DNA of 9,979 nucleotides from Solirubrobacterales bacterium (GCA_003151895.1 PLYX01000141.1:1-9979); one strand, 5' to 3'; positions 1 through 6,834 are shown, counted from the first letter of the stretch. Notes: generated from the sequence alone by a model not told the origin. Made by a program: numbers and translations.

Positions 1-344
1 AGCTCGGGGAAGCCCTCGAAGCCGAGCGCCTGCGAGAAGCGCACGACGGTGGAGCTCGAGGTGTTCGCTCGGCGGGCGAGCTCCTCCGCGGTCTGAAAGG
101 CCGCCTCGTCGAGATGGTCCACGATGTACTGCGCCACGTCCTTCTGGGAGCGCGAGCACTCGTCGAAGCGGGTCTGGATGTACAGCGAAAGGCTCTGGTG
201 CTCGCCTGCCTGCTTGCCTGCGCCCTTCAGGGTGTGCCCTTCAGGGTGCGCCCGCGAGGGTGTGCCCGAACGGGTATTTATGCCCTTTGGGGTACCGACG
301 CCGTTCGCCGTCGGCTTCTCCGGTGTGGTTGCGAGACGTCTCAT
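1..344 (-). CDS. RpiR/MurR-family transcriptional regulator, N-terminal part (cut by left edge)
   Basis: The visible 114 residues end in an RpiR-type winged helix-turn-helix. Residues 52-80 (ending DVAQYIVDHL) form the first helices, and residues 84-112 carry the signature TAEELARRANTSSSTVVRFS followed by QALGFEGF. Family members usually repress sugar or amino-sugar genes and sense a phosphosugar through a C-terminal SIS domain, which would lie beyond the left edge. The ATG at 344 is the last ordinary start before the domain, and no ATG, GTG or TTG lies in frame between it and the domain. An in-frame GTG at 374 sits just after GGAGG, at a rather short spacing, and could be the true start. About 50 low-complexity residues precede the domain, which is long for the family, and their DNA contains a 14-bp tandem repeat. 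The gene lies 49 nt downstream of the acetoacetyl-CoA synthetase in the same direction, so it may regulate or be co-transcribed with it (inference). The family call is firm; the start and target are not. Confidence 0.8.
   Translation of the reverse strand, partial: MRRLATTPEKPTANGVGTPKGINTRSGTPSRAHPEGHTLKGAGKQAGEHQSLSLYIQTRFDECSRSQKDVAQYIVDHLDEAAFQTAEELARRANTSSSTVVRFSQALGFEGFPE
225..266. repeat. 14-bp tandem repeat, three copies plus decayed flank
   Basis: Three adjacent 14-bp units run 225-238 (cttcagggtgtgcc), 239-252 (cttcagggtgcgcc) and 253-266 (cgcgagggtgtgcc). Looser related units continue to about 296 (an 18-nt unit at 267-284 and a 12-nt unit at 285-296). The unit is not a multiple of three, so successive copies are read in different frames of the regulator, which is unusual inside coding sequence. 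It lies in the stretch encoding the low-complexity N-terminal extension of the RpiR-like protein. It may be a slippage-prone spacer, a translated but unconstrained tail, or a leader if the true start lies downstream. Confidence 0.75.
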
Positions 345-351
345 CGGCGGA

Positions 352-364
352 CTTGTTCGACAAG
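352..364. promoter_or_regulatory. 13-bp inverted repeat in the gap before the RpiR-like gene (possible operator)
   Basis: CTTGT-TCG-ACAAG is a perfect 5-bp inverted repeat around a 3-nt centre. It begins 8 nt upstream of the ATG at 344, inside the 49-nt gap after the acetoacetyl-CoA synthetase stop. Its position suits an autoregulatory operator for the downstream regulator, but such a short palindrome is expected by chance fairly often. If translation starts at the GTG at 374, the palindrome lies inside the gene and this reading weakens. Confidence 0.25.
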
Positions 365-393
365 AGCGCCCCACACTCCTCCACAGCGGCGCG

Positions 394-2448
394 TCAGCTT
401 CCAACGTCGACGTGACCTTTCTCGGCACGAAAGCGTCTTGCCAACTCCACGAAGTAGTCGAGCGCATGCGGGTTGGCGAGCGACTCGATGCTCGCCGCCT
501 CCCCGGGGGCGGTGCCCATCAAGATTCGCTTGACGGGCACCTCGAGCACCTTCCCGGAGAGCGTGCGCGGCACCTCGGCGATCTGCAGGATCTCGTTGGG
601 GACGTGCCGTGGCGAGCAGTCCTCACGGACGCGTCGCTTGATCCTGCCTTCGAGCTCCTCGTCAAGCGTTACGCCCTCGCGCAACACCACGAACAGGACC
701 ATCCACAACTCCTCCCCGGAGCCCCGGGCACCGCCGCCGACGGTCGGGCCGTGTGCCCCGGTGGTCGGGATGTCCACAACGAGCGCGTCGATCACATCGT
801 CGATCGTCGCGGTGACACGATAGATTTCACTCGTGCCCATCCGCACACCCTGGCGGTTGATGGTGGAGTCCGAGCGACCGTAGATCACGGCTCCCCCGCG
901 CGGGGTGATGCGAATCCAGTCGCCGTGGCGCCAGATGCCCGGGTACATGTCGAAGTAGCTCTCGCGGTAGCGCTCTCCGCTGCGGTCTCCCCACAGGAAC
1001 AGCGGCATCGATGGCAGCGGCTGAGTGAGCACGAGCTCCCCGAGCTCGTCCTGCAGCGGGCGGCCCTGCTCGTCCCACGACTCCACCGCGCAGCCGAGCG
1101 CGCGGCTCTGGATCTCCCCCTCGTAGACCGGCAGGAGCGGACAGCCTCCGACGAACGCCGTGCACACATCGGTGCCTCCGCTCGTGGAGAACAGCCAGAT
1201 GTCGCGCCCAACGTGCTCGTACACCCATTGAAAGCCCTCCGGCGGCAGCGGCGAGCCGGTGGATCCAATGCTGCGCAGAGCACTCAGGTCGAACTCGCGA
1301 GCCGGCTCGACGCCGGCCTTCTCGCAGCTCGCAAGGAAACCGGCGCTCACTCCCATGCAGGTGATGTGGGTCTGCTCGGCGAGCCTCCACAGCGCTCCGA
1401 GATCCGGGTGACCCGGACTCCCGTCGAACAGCACGATCGCGGCATCGCTGAACAGGCAGCCAACGAGGAAGTTCCACATCATCCAGCCGGTCGTGGTGAA
1501 CCAGAACATGCGGTCGCCCCGACGCAGGTCGAGGTGCAGCAGGCTCTTCTTCAGCTGCTCGATCAGGATGCCGCCATGACCGTGCACGATCGCCTTCGGC
1601 AAGCCGGTGGTGCCCGAGGAATAGAGCACCCACAGTGGATGCTCGAACGGGACCTGCTCGAAGCGCGGCGCAGCGCCGGCGCCGCGCTGCACGAGCTCCC
1701 CCCACATGAGCCCTCCCGGCAGCCCGGCGGCGCTCGCCTCGTCGGATAGGTAGGGGAGCATGACCGTGTGGGCCACGGTGGGCAGGCCCTCCAGGATGGT
1801 GTGGAGCGCATCGGTGCGGTCGAAGTCCTTGCCCCCATGGCGGTAGCCGTCCACGACGAACAGCACCTTCGGCTCGATCTGCGCGAAGCGGTCCACCACG
1901 CTGCGCGCTCCGAACTCGGGCGCCGCGCACGACCAGATCGCCCCGATGCTGGCGCTCGCCAGGAACGCGACCAGGGTCTCCGGGATGTTCGGCATATAGG
2001 CGGCCACGCGGTCGCCGCGCGTCACCCCGAGCGAGCGCAAGCCCTCGGCGAGCGCCGCCACCTGCTCGGACAGCTCGCCCCAGGTCAGCTCTCCAAGCGG
2101 ACGCAGCTCGGAGGCGTGCAGCACCGCCGGCTCGCTCGGATCACGGTCGCGCAGCAGCATGTTCTCCGCGTAGTTGAGCCGCGCGCCCTCAAACCAGCGC
2201 GCACCCGGCATCCGCCTCGAGGCGAGCACCTGCTCATACGGCGCCGAGACGCGCACACCGCAGTACTCCCAGATGTCGGCCCAGAACTGCTCGATCTCGC
2301 CGACCGACCACTCCCACAGCTCGGCGTAGTCGGCGAACCCGCGTCCGTGCCGCTCGCCCGCCCACTCCATGAAGGCGGTCATCCGCGCACGCCCCACCTG
2401 CTCGGCGGACGGTGTCCACAGGGGCGCCTGCTCACGCACGTCCGCCAT
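394..2448 (-). CDS. aacS: acetoacetate--CoA ligase (acetoacetyl-CoA synthetase)
   Basis: This cytosolic enzyme should activate acetoacetate with ATP and CoA to acetoacetyl-CoA, feeding ketone bodies or PHB breakdown products into thiolase reactions. The 684 residues are complete and slightly longer than typical family members (about 650). An acetyl-CoA-synthetase-type N-terminal region contains RWFEGARLNYAEN (84-96). The adenylate-forming motifs follow in order: P-loop LYSSGTTGLPKAIVHG at 275-290, TSGGTD at 422-427, GD at 509-510, YGRSD at 523-527, and PRTLSGK at 627-633 with the catalytic lysine at 633. WFTTTGWMMWNF (316-327), STGSPLPPEGF (396-406) and the RVTATIDDVIDALVVD region (544-559) are typical of the acetoacetate branch. 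A glycine-rich loop at 564-579 probably accounts for the extra length. The ATG at 2448 follows AGGATAGGGG at good spacing. The start faces the PLP-enzyme gene across 18 nt, so its promoter must lie largely inside that gene. Confidence 0.93.
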   Translation of the reverse strand: MADVREQAPLWTPSAEQVGRARMTAFMEWAGERHGRGFADYAELWEWSVGEIEQFWADIWEYCGVRVSAPYEQVLASRRMPGARWFEGARLNYAENMLLRDRDPSEPAVLHASELRPLGELTWGELSEQVAALAEGLRSLGVTRGDRVAAYMPNIPETLVAFLASASIGAIWSCAAPEFGARSVVDRFAQIEPKVLFVVDGYRHGGKDFDRTDALHTILEGLPTVAHTVMLPYLSDEASAAGLPGGLMWGELVQRGAGAAPRFEQVPFEHPLWVLYSSGTTGLPKAIVHGHGGILIEQLKKSLLHLDLRRGDRMFWFTTTGWMMWNFLVGCLFSDAAIVLFDGSPGHPDLGALWRLAEQTHITCMGVSAGFLASCEKAGVEPAREFDLSALRSIGSTGSPLPPEGFQWVYEHVGRDIWLFSTSGGTDVCTAFVGGCPLLPVYEGEIQSRALGCAVESWDEQGRPLQDELGELVLTQPLPSMPLFLWGDRSGERYRESYFDMYPGIWRHGDWIRITPRGGAVIYGRSDSTINRQGVRMGTSEIYRVTATIDDVIDALVVDIPTTGAHGPTVGGGARGSGEELWMVLFVVLREGVTLDEELEGRIKRRVREDCSPRHVPNEILQIAEVPRTLSGKVLEVPVKRILMGTAPGEAASIESLANPHALDYFVELARRFRAEKGHVDVGS

Positions 2449-2466
2449 CTCAGCCCCTATCCTGCC

Positions 2467-3552
2467 ATGCCCGTGAATGTCGAGGCTCTACGCGACGAGT
2501 TCCCCGTGCTCGAGCGGGTGGCATACCTGAACGCCGGCACCGACGGCCCGTTGCCCGCCGTCGCCGCACAGGCCGGCGCGCACGAGCTGCTCGGCGAGGC
2601 CCGCCGCGGACGCGCCGCCGAGCACTTCAAGCGCCGCCGTGAGCTCTCCGAGGAGCTGCGCGGCGCGTACGCCCGTGCGCTCGGCTGCGAGCCCGGCGAG
2701 GTGGCGCTCACGACCTGCACGAGCGAGGGCCTTGCAAGCGTCATAGACGGTCTGGGTCTCCAGGAGGGCGAGGAGATCCTCACAAGCGACGAGGAGCACC
2801 CCGGTCTGCTCGGCGCGCTCGGCGCCGCGCGGGCTCTGCGTGGGGTATCCGTCCGCATGGTCCCGCTCGCGGAGATCGCCGAGGCCGTCGGAGAGCGCAC
2901 GCGCCTGGTGGCGTGCTCGCATGTCAGCTGGATGAGCGGCCAAGTCGCGCCCGCCGCGCTCGCCGAGCTTGGCGTGCCCGTCGTGCTCGACGGCGCCCAG
3001 GGTGTGGGGGCTGTGCCGGTGGACGTGCGCGCACTGGGCTGTGACGCATACGCCGGCGCCGGTCAGAAGTGGCTGTGCGGCCCGGACGGCCTCGGGATGC
3101 TGTACGTAGCGCCGGCACTGCGCGAGCGCCTGGAGGTGAGCCGGCGCGGCTACGGCAACCTGCTCGATCCGGGCGCCGGGCTCGACGCGCGCCTTCACGA
3201 AGACGGCCGGCGCTTTGACACGTTCGCGTTGAGCGCCGAGGCGCTTGCGACGGCGCTCGCGGCGGTGGAGCTTCTCGAGCGAGCGGGGTGGCGCGCGGTG
3301 CACGAGCGCGCCACCACACTCGCCGCGCGGCTCACCGAGCTGCTGGCCGCCGCCGGACGGGACACCGCGCCGCGCGGGAACAGCACGCTCGTGTCGTTCT
3401 CAAGCCCCGATCCAACCGCCGAGCGGGCGCGGCTGGCCGCGCGAGGCGTGGTGTTGCGCGAGATCCCCGGCCGGCCTTTGCTGAGAGCTTCGGTGGGCGC
3501 CTGGAACGACGAGCGGGATCTCGAGCGCCTGCTCGCGGCGTTGCGGACGTAG
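2467..3552 (+). CDS. class V aminotransferase / cysteine desulfurase-fold PLP enzyme
   Basis: This 361-residue fold-type I PLP enzyme is related to cysteine desulfurases, isopenicillin-N epimerase and EgtE-like C-S lyases. It opens with the family's N-terminal strand, RVAYLNAGTDGPLP (17-30). The cofactor site is visible: the TCTSEGLASV phosphate-binding region (83-92), histidine at 111, SHVSWMSG (151-158), the PLP aspartate in LDGAQGVGAVPVD (174-186; Asp175), and the Schiff-base lysine in AGAGQKWLCGPDGLG (Lys201). RPLLRASVGAWNDERDLERL (336-355) carries a probable substrate-carboxylate arginine (Arg340). No active-site loop cysteine typical of IscS/SufS is evident, so desulfurase activity is not assured and the substrate is unknown. 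The ATG at 2467 fits the start of the fold. No Shine-Dalgarno is visible upstream, so the message may be leaderless or start inside the divergent gene. The glycosyltransferase follows after 2 nt, suggesting an operon. Confidence 0.85.
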   Translation: MPVNVEALRDEFPVLERVAYLNAGTDGPLPAVAAQAGAHELLGEARRGRAAEHFKRRRELSEELRGAYARALGCEPGEVALTTCTSEGLASVIDGLGLQEGEEILTSDEEHPGLLGALGAARALRGVSVRMVPLAEIAEAVGERTRLVACSHVSWMSGQVAPAALAELGVPVVLDGAQGVGAVPVDVRALGCDAYAGAGQKWLCGPDGLGMLYVAPALRERLEVSRRGYGNLLDPGAGLDARLHEDGRRFDTFALSAEALATALAAVELLERAGWRAVHERATTLAARLTELLAAAGRDTAPRGNSTLVSFSSPDPTAERARLAARGVVLREIPGRPLLRASVGAWNDERDLERLLAALRT

Positions 3553-3554
3553 CA

Positions 3555-5585
3555 TTGCCGCCGTCGTTGCAAACGCCGCTCGTGCGCGTGCACCCTGGAC
3601 ACGCGGCGCTCGAACGCGTGCATCCGCGATACGCGGCGCTCGCCGGCATCCTCGCGTTGTCTGCCGTGTTGAACACTCACAGGCTCGCCCAGAACGGCTA
3701 CGCGAACACGTTCTACTCGGCGGGTGTGAAGTCGATGCTGCGGTCGTGGCACAACTTCCTGTTCGTGGCATTCGATCCCGGCGGGCTCGTCACGATCGAC
3801 AAGCCCCCGCTCGGCGTGTGGGCGCAGGCCGCAAGCGCCAAGCTGTTCGGCTTCTCCCCTCTCAGCCTGCTGCTGCCCGAGGCGATCATCTCGACGATCG
3901 CGGTGGCGGTGCTCTACCGGGTGCTCGCGCGCCGCCTGGGCGCGGCAGCGGGGCTGGCGGGGGCGCTCGCGCTCGCCGTGTTCCCGTCGTTCGTGGCGGT
4001 GTCCCGCGACAACGGCGTGGACCCACTGCTGATCCTGCTCATGATCCTCGCCTGTGGCGCCGCTCTGAACGCGATCGAAGACGGACGCTGGCGATGGCTG
4101 CTGTCGTGCGCGGTGCTCGTGGGGCTCGCTTTCAACACGAAGACGCTCGCCGCCTATCTGATCGTGCCGGGGATAGCGCTTGCCTACCTGCTGTGTGCTC
4201 CCGGTTCGTGGCTCAGGCGAGCCGGGATGCTGTTGGTGGCAGGTGTGGTGATGGGTATCGGGTCGTTCTCTTGGATTGCAGTGGTCGAACTCACACCGGC
4301 GTCGCAGCGTCCGTTCATAGGCAGCTCGACGGACAACACCGAGCTTGGGCTGACCTTCAGCTACAACGGCCTCGGGCGCGTGGAAGGCGAGGTCGGCGGG
4401 CCGGGACAGGTCCCGGTGGGCGAAGGGGCGCTCGTGCGCGCCGCCCCGCACCATGCGTCCGTGAGCCCTCGCGCGGCTCGCCAGAGGGCCACACGCGTGC
4501 CCGTCAGACGCCCGCTGCCACTGGTGCTGCCCAACGGCAGGCTGCGCAACCCGATCTCCTTCGGAGGGGCCACCGGCCCGCTGCGACTGTTCGAATCGCG
4601 TCTGGCCGACCAGGGCGCCTGGATGCTCCCGTTCGCGCTCGTGGGCCTGCTCGCATTCGGGCTGCTGATCCTCGCTTGTGCCCGAACGGGTGCCGGTGAG
4701 CGGACACGCCGCGATCCACGCTTGGCGACGCTGATCGTGCTCGGGGGCTGGCTGCTCGTGGAGGTGGCGATCCTGAGCTTCTCCAAAGGGATCGTCCACC
4801 CGTACTACATTTCCGCCGTGGCGCCGGGCGCCGCGGCGATGATCGGAGCTGGGGCGGTCGCGTTCGCGCGGTTCGCGCAACGTCGTGACTGGCGCGTGCT
4901 GCTGCTGCCCTGCGCGGTGACTGCCACGGTGGCGGCTCAACTGGCGATCCTGAGCTATCAGCACTACATGCATGGGTTCGCTCCGGTGCTGATCGGCGGA
5001 GCGGCGATTGCGTTGTGTGCGATGGCGGTGCGACGGCTTGTGGCGCCGGCGATGGCGCTCCTGCTGGGTCTGCTGCTGGTTGCTCCCACCGCGTATGCAA
5101 GCACCACCTGGCTCGCGCACGTCCAGGGAACCTTCCCGGCGGCGGGCCCGCATCAGGCGACCGGCAGCGGCAGGTTCGGCGTGAACGAAAAAGCGACACA
5201 GGTCGACCGCAACCTGATCCGCTACGTCAGCGCACACAAGCCCGGCACACGCTGGGCGGTGCTCGCCGATGCGGCGCCGACCGCCGCGCCGCTCATGCTG
5301 CTCGGCCTGCCCGCCGGAGCGATCGCGGGCTACAGCGGCACCGACCCCGCCCTCGACGGTCCTGGCCTGGCGCGTTTGGTTGCGCGCGGGGAGGCGCGCT
5401 ATGTGGTGCTCGGCGGCGCTTACGCATCGCGGGGAGGCAACCTTGCGACCAAGGCCGTGCTGCGCTCCTGTCCACAGGTGCCCGCCGCCGCGTGGCACGG
5501 CCCCACGCCGGCGGCATACGAGCTCGTGCTGTTCGACTGCGCAGGCCGCGAGCGGGCGCTCTCAAGCCGCGCGTACGTCAGATGA
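3555..5585 (+). CDS. GT39/ArnT-like (YkcB-type) membrane glycosyltransferase
   Basis: This polytopic GT-C glycosyltransferase probably moves a sugar from a polyprenyl-phosphate donor to an acceptor on the outer face of the membrane. With the TTG start at 3555 it is 676 residues. After the first membrane helix (about 27-42) the external loop holds the YkcB-type signature: an N-x-(Y/F)YSAGVKSM stretch, SWHNFLF, FDPGG (73-77) and IDKPPLGVW (81-89). LTPASQRPFIGSS (246-258) and SYNGLGR (269-275) are also typical of this branch. Several further helices follow, the last near 497-515, then about 160 soluble residues likely outside the membrane. The start is uncertain: TTG 3555 lies 2 nt after the previous stop, and TTG 3567 and GTG 3582 are alternatives. 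The tight spacing implies co-transcription with the PLP enzyme. The C-terminal codons overlap the convergent phosphatase gene by 24 nt. Donor and acceptor cannot be told from sequence. Confidence 0.85.
   Translation: MPPSLQTPLVRVHPGHAALERVHPRYAALAGILALSAVLNTHRLAQNGYANTFYSAGVKSMLRSWHNFLFVAFDPGGLVTIDKPPLGVWAQAASAKLFGFSPLSLLLPEAIISTIAVAVLYRVLARRLGAAAGLAGALALAVFPSFVAVSRDNGVDPLLILLMILACGAALNAIEDGRWRWLLSCAVLVGLAFNTKTLAAYLIVPGIALAYLLCAPGSWLRRAGMLLVAGVVMGIGSFSWIAVVELTPASQRPFIGSSTDNTELGLTFSYNGLGRVEGEVGGPGQVPVGEGALVRAAPHHASVSPRAARQRATRVPVRRPLPLVLPNGRLRNPISFGGATGPLRLFESRLADQGAWMLPFALVGLLAFGLLILACARTGAGERTRRDPRLATLIVLGGWLLVEVAILSFSKGIVHPYYISAVAPGAAAMIGAGAVAFARFAQRRDWRVLLLPCAVTATVAAQLAILSYQHYMHGFAPVLIGGAAIALCAMAVRRLVAPAMALLLGLLLVAPTAYASTTWLAHVQGTFPAAGPHQATGSGRFGVNEKATQVDRNLIRYVSAHKPGTRWAVLADAAPTAAPLMLLGLPAGAIAGYSGTDPALDGPGLARLVARGEARYVVLGGAYASRGGNLATKAVLRSCPQVPAAAWHGPTPAAYELVLFDCAGRERALSSRAYVR
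3585..3644 (+). repeat. 30-bp tandem duplication at the start of the glycosyltransferase
   Basis: Two adjacent 30-bp copies (3585-3614 and 3615-3644) match at 24 of 30 positions. They encode the decapeptides RVHPGHAALE and RVHPRYAALA, just before and into the first membrane helix. The duplication keeps frame and most differences are in codons 3-6 and 10. It lengthens the cytoplasmic N-terminus with an arginine/histidine-rich repeat that I do not recognise from the family. Confidence 0.75.
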
Positions 5586-6563
5586 AGCCAGCATGGGTTC
5601 CAGTTGGTGGCGGGCGAGCTGGCGCTCGAAGAAGACGCCCTCGCGCAGACCCGCTCCGGTGACCTCGAGCGTCTCGAACCCGCCGGAGCGCATGACTCCC
5701 TGGATGACGATCGCGCCGGCGAGCACGATGTCGGCGCGGGCCTGTTTGATGCCCGGCACGCGGCTGCGTTCGGCGGCCGGGAGCGCGGCGAGACGCGCGA
5801 TCAGATCGTCGAGCGCCGCCCGCTCGATGACGAAGCCCTGAACCACATCGCAGGGCAGACCCGCCGCGCGACCACCCCCTCCGGGGGCGGTGCCCGCTGC
5901 AGCGGCGAGGTTGCGGACAGTGCCCCCAACCCCGATCAGGCGCGGGCCGGCCGCCTGCAGCCATGGGGCGCGTTCCAGCTTGCGCGAGACGTGGGCTTGG
6001 AGCGCCTTCAGCTGACCGCGCTTGGCGGGACCCTCATCGGAGAGGAAACGCTCGGTCATGCGCACCGCGCCGAGCCGCCACGAGCCCGACTCGCGTGCGA
6101 GTCGCCCGGCGACACGCACGAGCTGAAGCGAGCCGCCGCCTAGGTCGAGCACGCAGCCGTTGGTGAGCGTGGTGGAGTTGACCGCGGCCAGATAGCCGTA
6201 GCGGGCCTCCTGCTCGCGGCTGAGCAGGCGCACGTCCAGGCCGGTGCGCAGGCGGACCTGCTCGAGGAACGCGCCCCCGTTCTCCGCATCGCGGATGGCG
6301 CTCGTGGCGACAGCGTCCACCGAGTGCTCGTCGAGACCATGCCGCCCACACAGGGCGATGAACGCGTCGAGCGTCTGAAGGGCGCGTGCCATCGCGGCGT
6401 CGCTCAGCCGCCCGGTGGCGGCCAGGCCCTCCCCTATGCGCACCGCCGCCGAGGACTCGTGCTCGCGCTCCCACGACCGTCCGGTCGAGGCGAACACGAC
6501 CATCCGAAACGAGTTGGACCCAAGGTCTATGACCGCGACGCGCTGCTCGGGTTCTGAGGCCAT
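5562..6563 (-). CDS. ppx: Ppx/GppA-family exopolyphosphatase / pppGpp phosphatase, short form
   Basis: This 333-residue single-domain member of the sugar-kinase/Hsp70/actin fold should release phosphate from polyphosphate or convert pppGpp to ppGpp in the cytosol. The family motifs are all present: first phosphate loop VIDLGSNSFRMVVF (11-24), ATSAIRDAEN (86-95), the catalytic-glutamate stretch SREQEARYGYLA (115-126), second phosphate loop LDLGGGSLQL (139-148), GVGGTVRNLA (211-220), and the C-terminal RADIVLAGA and GLREGVFF (305-312). It lacks the C-terminal HD-like domain of E. coli Ppx, as do the short actinobacterial enzymes (Ppx1 type). A glycine-rich patch lies at 227-231. The ATG at 6563 has no Shine-Dalgarno but has a TACGCT hexamer 7 nt upstream, so it may be translated leaderless. 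Its 3' end overlaps the convergent glycosyltransferase by 24 nt. Polyphosphate versus guanosine substrate cannot be decided here. Confidence 0.92.
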   Translation of the reverse strand: MASEPEQRVAVIDLGSNSFRMVVFASTGRSWEREHESSAAVRIGEGLAATGRLSDAAMARALQTLDAFIALCGRHGLDEHSVDAVATSAIRDAENGGAFLEQVRLRTGLDVRLLSREQEARYGYLAAVNSTTLTNGCVLDLGGGSLQLVRVAGRLARESGSWRLGAVRMTERFLSDEGPAKRGQLKALQAHVSRKLERAPWLQAAGPRLIGVGGTVRNLAAAAGTAPGGGGRAAGLPCDVVQGFVIERAALDDLIARLAALPAAERSRVPGIKQARADIVLAGAIVIQGVMRSGGFETLEVTGAGLREGVFFERQLARHQLEPMLASSDVRAA

Positions 6564-6570
6564 TGTTTAA

Positions 6571-6576
6571 AGCGTA
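6571..6576 (-). promoter_or_regulatory. candidate -10 hexamer of a leaderless promoter for the Ppx/GppA gene
   Basis: On the minus strand the sequence reads TACGCT, then ttaaaca, then the ATG at 6563. TACGCT fits the actinobacterial TANNNT pattern, and a 7-nt spacing puts the transcription start at or beside the A of the start codon. No Shine-Dalgarno is present, which agrees with leaderless initiation. No clear -35 box is visible. The ftsH gene shows the same geometry. Confidence 0.4.
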
Positions 6577-6598
6577 GTGGGCACGTCGGAAGGTCCCC

Positions 6599-6700
6599 TC
6601 ATCCCACGAGCGCCCGGTGAGTGTCTCGTCCGTGGAAAACCCGTTCTTTGGACAGGCTGACGAGCGTCCGGCGCGACACCCGAATGAGATCGGCGCGGCG
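6599..6700 (-). pseudogene. remnant of an excisionase-type helix-turn-helix (antitoxin-like) gene
   Basis: In the gap between the Ppx/GppA and NTF2-like genes the minus strand encodes 33 residues, then a stop. They begin RRADLIRVSRRTLVSL and, after SKERV, continue FHGRDTHRAL. From memory, excisionase-type DNA-binding domains often found in antitoxins read roughly AADLLxVSRxxLVxLLEEGxIPFHxVGTHRRV. The match keeps ADL, VSR, LV, L, FH and THR in register with one 2-residue gap. The expected start (T-x-x-E-A) and the tail after THRR are missing. No start codon or Shine-Dalgarno fits a small intact gene, and the upstream frame is featureless arginine-rich sequence. I read it as a decayed fragment whose 3' side ends at the Ppx promoter. 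No PIN-domain toxin partner is present. It could still be chance, since only about 30 residues are involved. Confidence 0.4.
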
Positions 6701-6818
6701 CGGGTACACCGTCGAGGTAGCGCTCGGCCCGACACCGACTCGACTCCGGGGCCGCAGCCGCTGCCGGCGCGAGCCCGCACACCAGTGGGCGGGCTCGGCC
6801 TGTCCATCGTCAACCCAC

Positions 6819-6825
6819 AGAAAGG
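6819..6825 (+). promoter_or_regulatory. ribosome binding site of the NTF2-like gene
   Basis: AGAAAGG lies 9 nt before the ATG at 6835 and supports that start. It is one of the few recognisable Shine-Dalgarno sequences in the window. Confidence 0.5.
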
Positions 6826-6834
6826 CCCACAGCC

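Noticed and set aside
506..521. A GC-rich string (GGGGGCGGTGCCC) shared by aacS and ppx (around 5882-5894)
   Set aside because: Both encode the same short peptide GTAPG with the same preferred codons; coincidence explains it better than a repeat element.
124..1749. A 541-codon plus-strand open frame antisense to aacS and the RpiR-like gene
   Set aside because: It is a shadow of two clearly recognised minus-strand genes; its translation shows no domain and has biased composition.
1768..2466. Upstream extension of the PLP-enzyme reading frame
   Set aside because: The frame is open far upstream, but that part is antisense to aacS and unlike any PLP enzyme. The fold begins at the ATG at 2467.
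2467..3552. Naming the PLP enzyme as a cysteine desulfurase (IscS/SufS) or EgtE
   Set aside because: The fold and lysine are clear, but no active-site cysteine loop or ergothioneine neighbours are visible, so a specific name would be a guess.
3195..5498. A 767-codon open frame on the minus strand opposite the glycosyltransferase
   Set aside because: The translation is low-complexity, rich in Arg, His, Gln and Glu, with no recognisable domain. It mirrors the codon bias of the real gene on the other strand, a common artefact in GC-rich DNA.
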